From the NCBI RefSeq assembly GCF_000687875.1, contig NZ_JHYG01000005.1:222930-286929 (forward strand): a DNA stretch of 64,000 bases, read 5' to 3'. The first letter of the stretch is position 1; each line of letters opens with the position of its first letter. Positions 36,387-46,942 of this stretch are shown here, in pieces. Origin of the DNA: Acidocella facilis ATCC 35904 (GTDB taxonomy: Bacteria > Pseudomonadota > Alphaproteobacteria > Acetobacterales > Acetobacteraceae). Both the position numbers and the translations under genes were made by a program. The notes under the pieces are model-generated. The model was given only the letters and a program-made list of their open reading frames with translations. It ran no database searches and was not told where the DNA came from.

Positions 36387-36776
36387 ATGAACATCATCCA
36401 GACCCTCGAGGCTGAGCAGATCGCGAAGCTGACCGAGACCAAGACCATCCCGGCCTTCGCCCCCGGCGACACGCTGCGTGTGAACGTGACCGTGAAGGAA
36501 GGCGAGCGCTCCCGTATCCAGGCCTTCGAAGGCCTGTGCATCGCCCGCTCCAACCGTGGCCTGAACTCCTCCTTCACCGTCCGTAAGATCTCCTACGGCG
36601 AAGGCGTGGAGCGCGTGTTCCCGCTCTATGCCCCGATCATCGCGGAGATCAACGTGATCCGCCGTGGCGACGTGCGCCGCGCCAAGCTCTACTACCTGCG
36701 CGGCCGCCGCGGTAAGTCCGCCCGCATCGCCGAGAAGGCCCGCGAGGTCACCACGACCACCGAGGCCGCTCAGTAA
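36387..36776 (+). CDS. rplS: 50S ribosomal protein L19
   Basis: The 129-residue protein has the L19 core [47 protein letters not shown] and [27 protein letters not shown] precedes the start. It ends the ribosomal cluster and is followed by an array of hairpins before leuC. Confidence 0.97.
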   Translation: MNIIQTLEAEQIAKLTETKTIPAFAPGDTLRVNVTVKEGERSRIQAFEGLCIARSNRGLNSSFTVRKISYGEGVERVFPLYAPIIAEINVIRRGDVRRAKLYYLRGRRGKSARIAEKAREVTTTTEAAQ

Positions 36777-36784
36777 GGAAGACC

Positions 36785-36982
36785 GCAGGGGGTTTCACCC
36801 CCTGCACCCCCACCAAGGGCCGGAAGGCCCTTGGAACCCACCCGGGTCTGGGAAAGGGAGGGCCATACCACCACCTTACGGTGGAGAGGGCTGTGATGGC
36901 CCTCCCTTTCCCAGACCCGAATTTATGGGATCAAAGGGCCTCTCGGCCCTTTGCGGGGGTCCAGGGGGCAGCTGCCCCCTGG
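36785..36982. repeat. Array of five hairpins between rplS and leuC
   Basis: Five near-perfect inverted repeats are packed into 200 bp. They are 36785-36805 (GCAGGGGGT/ACCCCCTGC), 36813-36834 (CCAAGGGCC/GGCCCTTGG with GGAA loop), 36844-36918 (23-bp perfect arms beginning GGGTCTGGGAAAGGG, with an inner CCACC/GGTGG hairpin), 36933-36952 (AAAGGGCC/GGCCCTTT) and 36961-36982 (perfect 22-bp palindrome around CAGCTG). Some of these must affect transcription termination or message stability between the two operons. None has a classic T tract. Confidence 0.85.
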
Positions 36983-37012
36983 GCTTTCTTACTTTGAGGA
37001 GGCCTGAAGACG

Positions 37013-38416
37013 ATGCCGCGGACGTTATTTGACAAGATTTGGGATGCCCATGTGGTGGATCGGCTGGAGGACGGCACCTGCGTTCTCTATATCGACCGCC
37101 ATCTCGTACATGAGGTAACCAGCCCGCAGGCATTTGAGGGGCTTCGCATGGCGGGCCGCAAGGTTCGCCGGGTGGAGAACACCATCGCCGTCGTCGACCA
37201 TAATGTGCCGACCAGTGCTGAGCGTCTGACCGAAGTGAACGAGCCGGAGAGCGCGCTGCAGATTGCGACGCTGGAGCAGAACGTCAAGGATTTCGGGGTG
37301 ACGTACTTCCCGATGTCGGACGTGCGGCAGGGCATTGTGCACGTGATCGGGCCGGAGCAGGGCATTTCGCTGCCGGGCATGACGATTGTGTGCGGCGACA
37401 GCCACACCTCCACCCATGGCGCGATGGGCGCGCTGGCCTTTGGCATCGGCACCTCGGAGGTGGAGCATGTGCTCGCCACCCAGACGCTGCTGCAGAAGCC
37501 GGCGAAGAACATGCTGATCCGCGTGGATGGCAAGCTGCCGGAGGGCTGCTCGGGCAAGGACATCATGCTGGCGGTGATCGGCAAGATCGGCACCGGCGGC
37601 GGCACCGGCTATGTGATGGAGTTCGCGGGTGAGGCCATCCGCGCGCTGGACATGGCGGGGCGTTTGTCCATGTGCAACATGTCCATCGAGGGTGGCGCGC
37701 GTGCCGGGCTGGTGGCGCCGGATGAGGTGACCTTTGAGTATATCAAGGGCCGTCCATTCGCGCCGAAGGGGGCGGATTTCGATGCCGCCGTGGCCTATTG
37801 GAAGACCCTGCCGAGCGATGAGGGCGCGCATTACGACAAGATCGTCGAGCTGCGGGCCGAAGATATCATTCCGCAGGTCACCTGGGGCACCAGCCCGGAG
37901 ACCGTCATTCCCGTCACCGGCAGCGTGCCGAACCCGGCGGATGAGCCGGACGCGGCCAAGCGCGCCCAGATGGAGCGGATGCTGAGCTATATGGGGCTAG
38001 AGGCCGGGCAGAAGATCCAGGGCACCAAAATTGACGTGGTGTTCATCGGCTCCTGCACCAATTCGCGCATCGAGGATCTGCGCTCCGCCGCCGCCGTGGC
38101 CAAGGGCCGCAAGGTGGCGCAGGGCGTGCGGGTGCTGGTGGTGCCGGGCTCGGGCCTGGTGAAGCAGCAGGCTGAAGAAGAAGGTCTGGCCAAGATCTTC
38201 ACCGAGGCCGGGTTTGAATGGCGTGAGGCCGGGTGCTCGATGTGCCTGGGCATGAACCCGGACAAGCTGACGCCGGGCCAGCGCTGCGCCTCCACCTCCA
38301 ACCGTAATTTCGAGGGCCGCCAGGGGCCGGGCGGGCGCACCCACCTGCTCTCCCCGGCCATGGCCGCCGCCGCCGCCGTGACCGGCGTGATCACCGATGT
38401 CCGGGAGCTGATCTGA
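37013..38416 (+). CDS. leuC: 3-isopropylmalate dehydratase large subunit
   Basis: LeuC forms with LeuD the isomerase of leucine biosynthesis. The 467-residue protein has the aconitase-fold iron-sulfur cluster ligands in GSCTNSR and [11 protein letters not shown], the N-terminal signature [14 protein letters not shown] and a [26 protein letters not shown] motif. It overlaps leuD by one base (37013-38416 and 38416 onward). It is the first gene of the leuCDB operon. Confidence 0.97.
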   Translation: MPRTLFDKIWDAHVVDRLEDGTCVLYIDRHLVHEVTSPQAFEGLRMAGRKVRRVENTIAVVDHNVPTSAERLTEVNEPESALQIATLEQNVKDFGVTYFPMSDVRQGIVHVIGPEQGISLPGMTIVCGDSHTSTHGAMGALAFGIGTSEVEHVLATQTLLQKPAKNMLIRVDGKLPEGCSGKDIMLAVIGKIGTGGGTGYVMEFAGEAIRALDMAGRLSMCNMSIEGGARAGLVAPDEVTFEYIKGRPFAPKGADFDAAVAYWKTLPSDEGAHYDKIVELRAEDIIPQVTWGTSPETVIPVTGSVPNPADEPDAAKRAQMERMLSYMGLEAGQKIQGTKIDVVFIGSCTNSRIEDLRSAAAVAKGRKVAQGVRVLVVPGSGLVKQQAEEEGLAKIFTEAGFEWREAGCSMCLGMNPDKLTPGQRCASTSNRNFEGRQGPGGRTHLLSPAMAAAAAVTGVITDVRELI

Positions 38417-39030
38417 TGGATAAGTTCACCACCCTCACCGCGATCGCGGCACCGCTGAACATCGATAATATCGATACCGACAAGATCATCCCGGCGCGGT
38501 TTTTGAAGACCATCAAACGCACCGGGCTTGGCAAGAGCGTGTTCGCGGATATGCGCTATAATGCCGACGGCTCGGACAAGGCCGATTTCGTGCTCAACCA
38601 GGAGCCTTATCGCAAGGCGCAGATCCTGGTGGCGGGCGATAATTTCGGCTGCGGCTCCTCGCGCGAGCATGCCCCCTGGGCGCTGCTGGATTTCGGCATT
38701 CGCTGCATCATCGCGCCCAGCTTCGCGGATATCTTCTTCAATAACAGCTTCAAGAACGGCATCCTGCCGATCGCGCTGCCGGAAGAGATCTGCGCGAAGC
38801 TGCGCGAGGATGCGGCAATGGGCGGCAATGCCCGTCTGACCGTGGACCTTGAGCGGCAAATGGTGGTGCGCCCGAATGGCGAAGAGATTCCCTTCCAGGT
38901 GGACCCGTTCCGCAAACATTGCCTGCTTGGCGGGCTCGACGATATCGGGCTGACGCTGGAACACGCGGCCGCGATCGATTCCTATGAGTCGAAAATCCCG
39001 GCCTGGACGCCGAAAATTCAGGGAGCGTAA
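38416..39030 (+). CDS. leuD: 3-isopropylmalate dehydratase small subunit
   Basis: The 204-residue swivel-domain subunit has [31 protein letters not shown] and [18 protein letters not shown], all LeuD hallmarks. It overlaps leuC by one base and is followed 2 bp later by leuB. Confidence 0.97.
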   Translation: MDKFTTLTAIAAPLNIDNIDTDKIIPARFLKTIKRTGLGKSVFADMRYNADGSDKADFVLNQEPYRKAQILVAGDNFGCGSSREHAPWALLDFGIRCIIAPSFADIFFNNSFKNGILPIALPEEICAKLREDAAMGGNARLTVDLERQMVVRPNGEEIPFQVDPFRKHCLLGGLDDIGLTLEHAAAIDSYESKIPAWTPKIQGA

Positions 39031-39032
39031 TC

Positions 39033-40139
39033 ATGGTTGCCAATAAGAGTGTGCTGCTGATGCCGGGCGACGGCATCGGCCCCGAAGTGATGGCCCAGGC
39101 CAAACGCGTGCTGGGCTGGCTGCAGGAGAGCAAGCGCGCCAGCTTCGCCATCACCGAGGAGCTGGTGGGTGGCGCCTCCATCGACGCGCATGGCGTACCG
39201 CTGACCGATGCGGCGCTGGCCGCGGCCAAGGGCGTGGATGCGGTGCTGTTCGGCTCCGTCGGCGGCCCGAAATGGGACAAGGTGCCGTTTGACATCCGCC
39301 CCGAGGCCGGGCTGCTGAAGCTGCGCGCCGAGCTGCAGGTGTTCGCCAATCTGCGCCCGGCGAAAGTGTTCGACGCGCTGGTGGATGCCTCCTCGCTCAA
39401 ACCAGATCTGGTGCGCGGGCTGGATATCATGATCGTGCGTGAAGCCACGGGCGGGGTGTATTTCGGCGAGCCGCGCGGCATTGAGACGCTGCCGGACGGC
39501 ACCCAGCGCGGCATCAATACCGAGGTGTACACCACAGGCGAGATCCAGCGTGTCGGCCGGGTGGCGTTTGAGCTGGCCCGCAAGCGCCAGAACCGCGTCT
39601 GCAGTGTGGAGAAGGCCAATGTGATGGAATCCGGCCTGCTCTGGCGCCAGGTGATGACCAAGCTGCAGCAGGACGAATTCCCGGATGTGGCGCTGAGCCA
39701 CATGTATGCCGATAATTGCGCGATGCAGCTGGCGAAGAACCCGAAGCAGTTCGATGTCATCGTCACCGGCAATCTGTTCGGGGATCTGCTGTCTGACCTC
39801 GCGGCGATGCTCACCGGCTCGCTGGGGCTGCTGCCCTCCGCGACTCTGGGCGCCAAGGACGCCACCGGCCGCCTGCCGGGCTTCTACGAGCCGATCCACG
39901 GCTCCGCCCCGGACATTGCCGGTCAGGCCAAGGCGAACCCTCTGGCGCAGGTGCTGAGCCTGGCGATGATGCTGCGCTACTCTTTCGACATGGACGAGGA
40001 TGCCGCCGCCATTGAGGCCGCGGTGGAGCGCGTTCTGGCCAAGGCCGGCCGCACGCCTGACATCGCCGCTCCCGGCCGCGCCGTCCTGTCCACCGCGGAA
40101 ATGGGGGATGCGCTGCTCGCAGAACTGCAGGCGATTTAA
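39033..40139 (+). CDS. leuB: 3-isopropylmalate dehydrogenase
   Basis: LeuB oxidatively decarboxylates 3-isopropylmalate using NAD+. The 368-residue protein has [14 protein letters not shown], the substrate-binding [40 protein letters not shown] and the NAD-binding [18 protein letters not shown]. It closes the leuCDB operon and lies 54 bp upstream of tRNA-Arg, at the edge of the conserved chromosome. Confidence 0.97.
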   Translation: MVANKSVLLMPGDGIGPEVMAQAKRVLGWLQESKRASFAITEELVGGASIDAHGVPLTDAALAAAKGVDAVLFGSVGGPKWDKVPFDIRPEAGLLKLRAELQVFANLRPAKVFDALVDASSLKPDLVRGLDIMIVREATGGVYFGEPRGIETLPDGTQRGINTEVYTTGEIQRVGRVAFELARKRQNRVCSVEKANVMESGLLWRQVMTKLQQDEFPDVALSHMYADNCAMQLAKNPKQFDVIVTGNLFGDLLSDLAAMLTGSLGLLPSATLGAKDATGRLPGFYEPIHGSAPDIAGQAKANPLAQVLSLAMMLRYSFDMDEDAAAIEAAVERVLAKAGRTPDIAAPGRAVLSTAEMGDALLAELQAI

Positions 40140-40193
40140 TTTTAAGGTGGGGGTTGCCTGCGCAAGACGCTTCGGTTACACCCCGCGCACCGC

Positions 40194-40270
40194 GCGCTCG
40201 TAGCTCAGCTGGATAGAGCATCAGACTACGAATCTGAGGGTCAGGAGTTCGAATCTCTTCGGGCGCGCCA
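40194..40270 (+). tRNA. tRNA-Arg (anticodon ACG)
   Basis: Acceptor GCGCTCG pairs with CGGGCGC, followed by an encoded CCA. The D loop AGCTCAGCTGGATAGAGC and T loop GTTCGAATC are normal. The anticodon loop CTACGAA gives ACG, which reads CGN arginine codons. The first clearly accessory gene starts about 100 bp beyond its 3' end, so it is a likely attachment site for the island. Confidence 0.96.
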
Positions 40271-40376
40271 TTTTCTCCTTGCTTTACAAAGGCTTGTGAG
40301 ATCCGAGGCTGGTAGCGGCTGCGGGCTCCTTCGCCGTCCCACGGTATGCCCACAATCAGCCTTGCCCAGGGGTCCT

Positions 40377-42392
40377 TCAACCCAGCCCGAGATGTCGGAA
40401 GAATGCCTCATTTCGAACCTTTGCGTCGTGAAGAATTTTCGAATAGGGCAGCACCTCGATGCTGGCATTGTGTTCTGTGGACACGCCAAAGAAGCCCTCG
40501 CCGTCGGCCGTTGGATGTGACGCCACCGAATATCGCAAAACTTTTTTCAGATTATCTGTAAAATCTGCGATGACGAAGCAGACGAACCGCGTGGCCGGAG
40601 TTATGGGTTTGATAACCCTCCCGTTCTTATCCGTGACAGCATTACCTGCCCGGAAAAGGTCGACGTACTCCAGAACCTGCGTCACCGGGTTGGAGTTTTG
40701 GTCGTATTCGGTTCGCCCTGGGCGCTTGAACTCTATAATCACGACTGGCTCGTCGGAACCTTCCCGCCGGAAAGCAAGGGAGGGTTCGAAGATCACGGCG
40801 AGATCGGGCTCTCTGCCGCTATCCCCTTCAGTAAAAGTCGAGAATGGCTTGTCGCTTCGAAAAAACGAGTAGAAGGCTAACCGATCATCGAGTATCCACA
40901 AATTGTGCTGATTATAGTCCAGCTCTTCTGAGCTAGACCTAAGTGGTACGATTAGCTCATGAATCACTTCTTCTTTATAGTAGCGGCGTTTCTCGGGCTC
41001 TTTGAACGCCAACGACGAATCGAGCAAGTCGAGGATGGCCTTCCTTCGGACCACATACTCAGCCAAGCTACTCTTTTTTTCGTCATTCAGGGCCTTGGTG
41101 ATCTTCTCGACGCTGCCTTGTACACTATCCGGGCCGTTCTCCTTCAAGGATCGCAGCTGCCCGTCCAACTGTCGCTTGGCGCGTAGCTTCCGCCTGCTTA
41201 ACTCAAGAAATATCTCCTCGTCCCCCTGAGTATTCAGGGATAGATTTTTCTCGACAAACTCAGGCAGTGCATCCCTAAAAGGTAAAAATTGCGGGTTGTC
41301 GCGGATGATCCGACTTGTTGTCTCAACCTGTTGCTCACGAATTCGGTCGATATATTGCCCAAGAAATTCTTTGGCCGACGCAATTGCGGCCTTGTGAATT
41401 TCAGCCATTCTATCTTTACCGAAGGTGAAGTTGGTTCGCTCCTGATTGACGTGCCCGTCCAGATAGCTCCCGGTGACCAAGCCGACGTAAACGCAGTCGG
41501 AGTTCTCCCCCACATATTTCAAGCCAAGCTGACTATCGAGCTGCTCTTGGTAGGCCACGCGCTCATTACCCGCGTAGAACATCCAGTGGTTCCCTCCCTC
41601 CAAAAACTTCAACTGCTTGTGGAGGAGCACGTGGTAAATTTGAAATTCTGATGGTCCGATGATCGGGTCCAACTGGATATCAATAACCTTGACGTCATTT
41701 CGCTGTTGATTGTCTGAGAAGAATTTACCCAGATTGATCACCTCCGCGCCGTCAGTAATGACCATATGGGGAAGCTTGCCTAAGGCAAAATAGTTCAGGA
41801 AGTGCCCCACTAATTTGGCAGCAATTGTCGCTGCTTTCTTCGGGCAATAGGCCTCAAAATTGGGTTGAAAGGGCATAAGACGGACTTCAGTGCCTGCGCC
41901 TTTCCGGCCAGCCTCCCGCGTCAAAACGTGCCCATGAATTGGATTGGGGCCGTCACGCAGCGCAAAACCGAACTCCCGGCACATCACGCCGTCGGCCCCA
42001 TCAAATCGGCTGGTGATTCGACAGTCGCTAAATGCCTTGAGCCATCCCAGGCGACCGACTCCCTTGCCGCCGCGTGCAATTTTCATCGGCGAATCAGAGG
42101 TTAGAAATGACCTCCAGTTCGTTTCGTTCAAGCCGATCCCATTATCGGTGACCGTGAAGCCCGTGACACCGCCCCCGTCATCGTCACCGCTCCGATGAAT
42201 CTCAATGGTAACCTGCCCCAAACGCGTTGCGTCGTCCTTCCACCGCGCCTCTATGGCATGAAGGCCGTTACTGACAGCCTCAAACAATGGAATCAAAGAG
42301 TTAACCGCCGAGGCAGGCAATCCTAGGTTTCGAACCCTACCCGCGAGGTCGAATTCGAAGCTTGGCTCAACGATCGATGTCACTGCGTCCAT
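40377..42392 (-). CDS. GHKL ATPase with C-terminal PD-(D/E)XK-like domain (putative defence protein)
   Basis: The 671-residue protein begins with an Hsp90/MutL-type ATPase: N-box FEAVSNGLHA (Glu38, Asn42), VTDNGIGL (Asp83, Gly85, Gly87) and glycine-rich ARGGKGVGRLG at 107-116. A charged middle (about 390-470) follows. The C-terminal part has EPDLAVIFEP, then DEPVVIIEFKRPGR (Asp530, Glu554, Lys556), the spacing of a PD-(D/E)XK nuclease. An ATPase plus nuclease next to a type I restriction operon suggests anti-phage function, but I cannot name a system. GC is lower than in the core. It lies 48 bp after hsdR. Confidence 0.75.
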   Translation of the reverse strand: MDAVTSIVEPSFEFDLAGRVRNLGLPASAVNSLIPLFEAVSNGLHAIEARWKDDATRLGQVTIEIHRSGDDDGGGVTGFTVTDNGIGLNETNWRSFLTSDSPMKIARGGKGVGRLGWLKAFSDCRITSRFDGADGVMCREFGFALRDGPNPIHGHVLTREAGRKGAGTEVRLMPFQPNFEAYCPKKAATIAAKLVGHFLNYFALGKLPHMVITDGAEVINLGKFFSDNQQRNDVKVIDIQLDPIIGPSEFQIYHVLLHKQLKFLEGGNHWMFYAGNERVAYQEQLDSQLGLKYVGENSDCVYVGLVTGSYLDGHVNQERTNFTFGKDRMAEIHKAAIASAKEFLGQYIDRIREQQVETTSRIIRDNPQFLPFRDALPEFVEKNLSLNTQGDEEIFLELSRRKLRAKRQLDGQLRSLKENGPDSVQGSVEKITKALNDEKKSSLAEYVVRRKAILDLLDSSLAFKEPEKRRYYKEEVIHELIVPLRSSSEELDYNQHNLWILDDRLAFYSFFRSDKPFSTFTEGDSGREPDLAVIFEPSLAFRREGSDEPVVIIEFKRPGRTEYDQNSNPVTQVLEYVDLFRAGNAVTDKNGRVIKPITPATRFVCFVIADFTDNLKKVLRYSVASHPTADGEGFFGVSTEHNASIEVLPYSKILHDAKVRNEAFFRHLGLG

Positions 42393-42440
42393 GACGTTAC
42401 CTTATGAGATTTCGCGGCTCCGGCGAAGTGCCCTCAGCCG

Positions 42441-45400
42441 TTACTCAGTTTGAAGAGAGAACGCCCAATCAGGCCGCCCGAACACGAACTGCCAAGTCGC
42501 ATCCACCTTCGCGTTCCATAGTTCCTCTGGGTAGGGCTCGGCAGGGAGTGCATTCAGGACCTCCCTGATGGTCCATTCCACATCGCTGCGGGTCTGCTGG
42601 CGGCGGTGCCACTCGAAGACGGCTACCTTGTCGTGGAGCTGTACCAGCAGCTCGCGGGCGACCTTCTTAACCTCCGCGTCCTGCGCTTTGGTCAGCTTCG
42701 GTTCCGGCCTCGTGAGCAGATCGTAAATCGCCAGTTCATCCTCGGTGAGGTCCTCGCGCGCGGCACGGCCCTGCTCTTCATCGAGGCTGCGGATGAAGGC
42801 TTTTAGCTTCTCAAATGTTTCCTCCACGCTGGCCGTGGCGGAGTTGTAGGCGTCGATCAGCATCTCCAGCTTCTCGATCAAATCCACGCGTGAGGGGTTT
42901 TGCGCGGCCATTCTCTCCACGGTCTCGGTAGCCTTGGTACGCAGCTGATCCACCGTGGTGCGAGGCCCCTTCGCGAACGCCTCCGCCAGAGCCTCGAAAT
43001 CGATTGTCGAGAGGTCGGTCAGCCCCTTCGTGTCGCCGCCCTCGCGCACCGGGGCGGCAATTTCCACGCCCAGGATATTCTCATCCAGCAGCGCCTCCAC
43101 CTGCGCGGCCAGGGTAGAAATGTCAGCCGGGCCAAGCTGGTTGCGGATCGCCTGCGCTACCACGACCAGCGCGGCCACGCGTTTCAGGAATGGTGCCGCC
43201 CGATCATCGGGCAGCACGGCCCGATAGGCGCGCGTGGCGGCATCGGCGCGCCGCAGGAATCCGCGCCGGACGTCATCAGGGGCAATCAGCGCCTCCTGAG
43301 CCTTGCCGATCAGCATGGCCCGCTGGAGTTTGTCAGCGTCGAGGATGCCTGCGGTATCGACACCATAAATTTTGCCGTAGCTCTCCGCTTCAGCGAGTGC
43401 GTCCTCCAGCAGCTCGACCAGAGCGCTCTTGTCGCGGATGGGTTTCTCTCCCCCCTTCGGGGCACCGTAGATCGCCAGCGCGTCCTGCAGGTTCGCGAAC
43501 ACGCCCACGTAATCCACAATCGTGCCGGCCTGCTTGCCCGGCGCGTTCCGGTTCGCTCGCGCGATGGTCTGCATGAGCGTGTGGTTCTTCATTGGCTTGT
43601 CGAGGTAGACGGTGCTGCATGTTGGCACGTCGAAGCCGGTGATCCACATGGCGCAGACAAACACCAGGCGTAGGGGATTCTTGGGGTCCTTGAACCGCCC
43701 CTCGAGATCATCCTCCACCATGCGTTTACGGTGCGGGGTAATGTCGAGACCCTTGGCCTTCAGTTCCTCGATCTCGCCCTGTGACTGACTGACCACCACC
43801 GCCATGCCCGTCTCGCGCATCCAGGCGAGTTTTTCCGCCAGCGCCTCGCGCGCCGGCTCCGGCGCTTTGGCCAGCAACGCCTCCTGCTCGGCGATCAGGC
43901 CTTGCCACGCCGCCTGGGTCTTCAGGCACATCCGCACGGCGGTGGCCTTGTCGATGGCCACGAACATGCCCTTCCCGCGATAGCCTCGGCCGGCAAAATG
44001 CCGGGCCAGATCACCGGCAATTTTATCCAACCGGTCCTCGCGGGTGATGAGATGGTACTGCCGGGCGAACTGTGTTTGGACCTGCTTCTCCTGCTCCGGG
44101 CTCAGTTCCGCCTCATCCAGCAGCGCCTGCAGGTCGTCGCGCAAATCCTCCTTGGCCAGTTGCAGCTCTGGCTGCCGCCCCTCGTAAAATAGCGGCACGG
44201 TGGCGCCATCGGCCACCGACTGCGCAAAATTGTAGATGGAGACGTAATCCCCAAATACCTCGCGGGTGCGCTCCTCACCCGCCATCAGCGGTGTGCCGGT
44301 GAAGCCTAGGAAGGCCGCGTTGGGTAACGCTCGGCGCATGTTGGCGGCGAGCTGGGCGTATTGGCTGCGGTGCGCCTCATCGGTGATGACGATGACATCC
44401 GAGCGCTCTGACAGCACCGGCATAAGCTCGCCCCGCTCAGTGCCGAATTTCTGGATCAGGGTGAAGAGGTAACGCTGCTGCCCGGCCAGCTTCTCCCGCA
44501 GATCGGCGCCGCTCTGCGCCTGGCAGTCGCGCGCTTTCAATGCCCCAAAGGCGCCGATGGAGGCGAAGGTGCCGGCGATCTGGTCATCCAGCTCGGTACG
44601 GTCCGTTACCACGACGAAGGACCAGTTATTCCCCCGCGTGCGCAGCACCTTCTCGGCGAAGAACGCCATGGACAAGCTCTTGCCGCTGCCCTGAGTGTGC
44701 CAGAACACGCCGAGGCGCCCCTGGTTTTCCCGCACTTGCTTTACGGCCTCGATGGCACGGTTGACGCCCAGCACCTGGTGATACTTGCCCACCACCTTGC
44801 GCTGGCCGCCGACCACCTCCTGGAAGATGATGAAATTCTCGATGATGTCTAAAAACCGCTCCGGCGCGCAGGTGCCGCGCAGCAGCGTCTCTAACCCGGC
44901 TTTTTCCTCCTCGTCCTCATCGGCCACTTTTTTCCACAGCGCGTAATCCTCCAGCGCCGCGTGGCTGGGGCCCAGCACCGCCTCATGGCCGTTGGACAGC
45001 ACCACGAAGGCGTTAGCATCGAACAAGCGCGGGATAGTGTCGCGGTAGTCCTTGATGTTCTTGTCGTAGGCCTCGGAGAGTTTTACATGCGCCGCCTTCA
45101 GCTCCATCAGCAACAGCGGGATGCCGTTGACGTAGCCCACAAGGTCGGGCCGGCGAACATAGAGGTCGCTATGCACCCAGAGTTGGGACGCCAGGAAAAA
45201 ATCGTTCTTGCTCCGGTCCTGCCAGTCGATCAGCCAGACCCGCTCATCCTTCGGCAGGCCGTCGGGCTGCTTGATGGCGACCGGCACGCCCTCGCGCAGC
45301 AGCCGGGCCACCTCGCGGTTGGCGGCTACCGGCAGCATGGCGGAGCGATCCTGCGTCAGCGTGTCGATGGCATCAGCCAAGGCCTGGTCCGGCAGATAGG

Positions 45401-45617
45401 GGTTGATCGCGCGAAGGGCCGCCGCCAGCCGGGCCGACAGAAAGGGATTTTTGAACGAAAGCCGCCCGGTGGGGTTTTTTGGGCCGGGTTGTTCATGCAG
45501 CAGGTTGGCGGTGGACCAGCCGAGTTCACCCATCAACTCAATCGCCGGGTTTTCCACCAGGGCTGCCTCGGTGGACAGGCTGGAAACCAGCGATGTGGGA
45601 GGGTCTTTCGGCACCAT
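42441..45617 (-). CDS. hsdR: Type I restriction enzyme, R subunit
   Basis: HsdR is the DNA-translocating and cleaving subunit of a type I restriction enzyme. The 1058-residue protein has the N-terminal nuclease motif RRPDLVGYVNGIPLLLMELK (Asp158, Glu172, Lys174), Walker A HTQGSGKS ending near 314, DEAH at 413-416, FLGFTGTPL, and WITGFDVPTCSTVYLDKP with ARANRN in the second RecA lobe, then a helical C-terminal domain that binds HsdM. The frame is intact. Its ATG overlaps the hsdS stop by one base (TAATG). Confidence 0.96.
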   Translation of the reverse strand: MVPKDPPTSLVSSLSTEAALVENPAIELMGELGWSTANLLHEQPGPKNPTGRLSFKNPFLSARLAAALRAINPYLPDQALADAIDTLTQDRSAMLPVAANREVARLLREGVPVAIKQPDGLPKDERVWLIDWQDRSKNDFFLASQLWVHSDLYVRRPDLVGYVNGIPLLLMELKAAHVKLSEAYDKNIKDYRDTIPRLFDANAFVVLSNGHEAVLGPSHAALEDYALWKKVADEDEEEKAGLETLLRGTCAPERFLDIIENFIIFQEVVGGQRKVVGKYHQVLGVNRAIEAVKQVRENQGRLGVFWHTQGSGKSLSMAFFAEKVLRTRGNNWSFVVVTDRTELDDQIAGTFASIGAFGALKARDCQAQSGADLREKLAGQQRYLFTLIQKFGTERGELMPVLSERSDVIVITDEAHRSQYAQLAANMRRALPNAAFLGFTGTPLMAGEERTREVFGDYVSIYNFAQSVADGATVPLFYEGRQPELQLAKEDLRDDLQALLDEAELSPEQEKQVQTQFARQYHLITREDRLDKIAGDLARHFAGRGYRGKGMFVAIDKATAVRMCLKTQAAWQGLIAEQEALLAKAPEPAREALAEKLAWMRETGMAVVVSQSQGEIEELKAKGLDITPHRKRMVEDDLEGRFKDPKNPLRLVFVCAMWITGFDVPTCSTVYLDKPMKNHTLMQTIARANRNAPGKQAGTIVDYVGVFANLQDALAIYGAPKGGEKPIRDKSALVELLEDALAEAESYGKIYGVDTAGILDADKLQRAMLIGKAQEALIAPDDVRRGFLRRADAATRAYRAVLPDDRAAPFLKRVAALVVVAQAIRNQLGPADISTLAAQVEALLDENILGVEIAAPVREGGDTKGLTDLSTIDFEALAEAFAKGPRTTVDQLRTKATETVERMAAQNPSRVDLIEKLEMLIDAYNSATASVEETFEKLKAFIRSLDEEQGRAAREDLTEDELAIYDLLTRPEPKLTKAQDAEVKKVARELLVQLHDKVAVFEWHRRQQTRSDVEWTIREVLNALPAEPYPEELWNAKVDATWQFVFGRPDWAFSLQTE

Positions 45618-46942
45618 TAGGCGGCGTCTTCCAGTTCCCGCTCAGCGGTGGCGACGGAAAGCTCGCCGGAAATTAAGCGCGGGAGGAGGAGGTCGCGGGA
45701 AGCTGTCAGCCGATCGCATTGTCGTTCCAACTTGTGCGCCAGGACCCGAATCGGCCGCACGACTGCCCCGAACTGAACGGCAAGGCCGCCGTGTGGAACG
45801 ACTACCTCCGTAGACGCCAATCTGCTGCGATTGAGTTCCATCTGATTTGTAGCACCAACGGCCATACTCTCGAAGAGGGCCTGAAGACGTGAAACGGAAG
45901 TGCCAAGAAAATCACGGTCAACTTCTCTTCGCGGCCTAATGATCGTTACGTGGCTGTCAACCGTGGTGCCTGGGGGAATCTCTTCAGCCTGGGCGATACG
46001 ACCCAGCGTTCCCGTCCCAGTTGAATTAACCAGAATGTCGCCAGCCTCTACCACCTTCACTGGAGGTACAGCTTTGCGTTGACGTCTAGCGGCTTTCAGG
46101 GAGAGTCGACCATCGCGGATACATTTCTGATTGATCACTAGACCAGGGGCTTCGTCATCATACGCCGGTGCAATACCTCGGGAGATGTAGCTCGTCAGGG
46201 CTTCCAACGGCTGCATGGTCCAACCCTCGGGTATGGTCCCGCCCTTCGTCTCAACCATCGCGTGGCCTTCGTGGCCGGGGAAGCGGAAGTTGACGAACCA
46301 TTCGTCGAACAGGCGCCGGGCCATTTCCCCAAGCACCGCGATGCGCCGCCTGTTCACCTCGATCAGGTCGTCATAGGCCCCCAGGATGGAGGCGATACGG
46401 CGCTGGGTTTCGATAGGGGGAAGTATAACCGGGAGAGACTTCAAAATCCCCAGATTTATGCCAGGAACGGCTGAGCCAATAGCGCGCCCTTGGATATATT
46501 CGACCGTCTCGGGGCAGGCAAAATAGTAATACGCGAAGAGAGGCTCAAGCAATTGCGAGTCTACTCTAAGCTTCAATTGCTTATTCGAAATCACATACCG
46601 ATGGAATGGACCATCAGGTGGAATCAGACCGACCTGCCCAATTGTACCCCAACAGGTAAAAACCAAATCCCCAGGCACAACAGTTTGCGCAGAAAACTTC
46701 TCAGCGGTTTCAGGGGCAATGAATACAAAGTTTGACGAAATGAAGCGCTCCAGTCCAAGAGAAAGGTTCGATCCTCGAATTACGGGAACGCCTTTTTCAA
46801 CAAAAAATTTTGAACTGATCGACGAGCCAAATGGTCCCGCGACACATGCGTGACGTTCAGGTGCTTTGACCTTATCGACGGTCATAACTTTCCACCCCGA
46901 CGGCAAGCCGCCTTGAAGAAACGGATGGTTATACCCAGTCAT
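45617..46942 (-). CDS. hsdS: Type I restriction enzyme, specificity subunit
   Basis: The 441-residue protein has two target recognition domains with conserved spacer helices. The first ends with LPVILPPIETQRRIASILGAYDDLIEVNRRRI (about 175-205) and the second with the region VVRPIRVLAHKLERQCDRLTASRDLLLPRLISGEL (about 390-425). The recognition sequence cannot be predicted. The first recognition domain is noticeably AT-richer than the rest, as expected for exchange between specificity genes. It overlaps hsdM by 4 bp. Confidence 0.95.
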   Translation of the reverse strand: MTGYNHPFLQGGLPSGWKVMTVDKVKAPERHACVAGPFGSSISSKFFVEKGVPVIRGSNLSLGLERFISSNFVFIAPETAEKFSAQTVVPGDLVFTCWGTIGQVGLIPPDGPFHRYVISNKQLKLRVDSQLLEPLFAYYYFACPETVEYIQGRAIGSAVPGINLGILKSLPVILPPIETQRRIASILGAYDDLIEVNRRRIAVLGEMARRLFDEWFVNFRFPGHEGHAMVETKGGTIPEGWTMQPLEALTSYISRGIAPAYDDEAPGLVINQKCIRDGRLSLKAARRQRKAVPPVKVVEAGDILVNSTGTGTLGRIAQAEEIPPGTTVDSHVTIIRPRREVDRDFLGTSVSRLQALFESMAVGATNQMELNRSRLASTEVVVPHGGLAVQFGAVVRPIRVLAHKLERQCDRLTASRDLLLPRLISGELSVATAERELEDAA

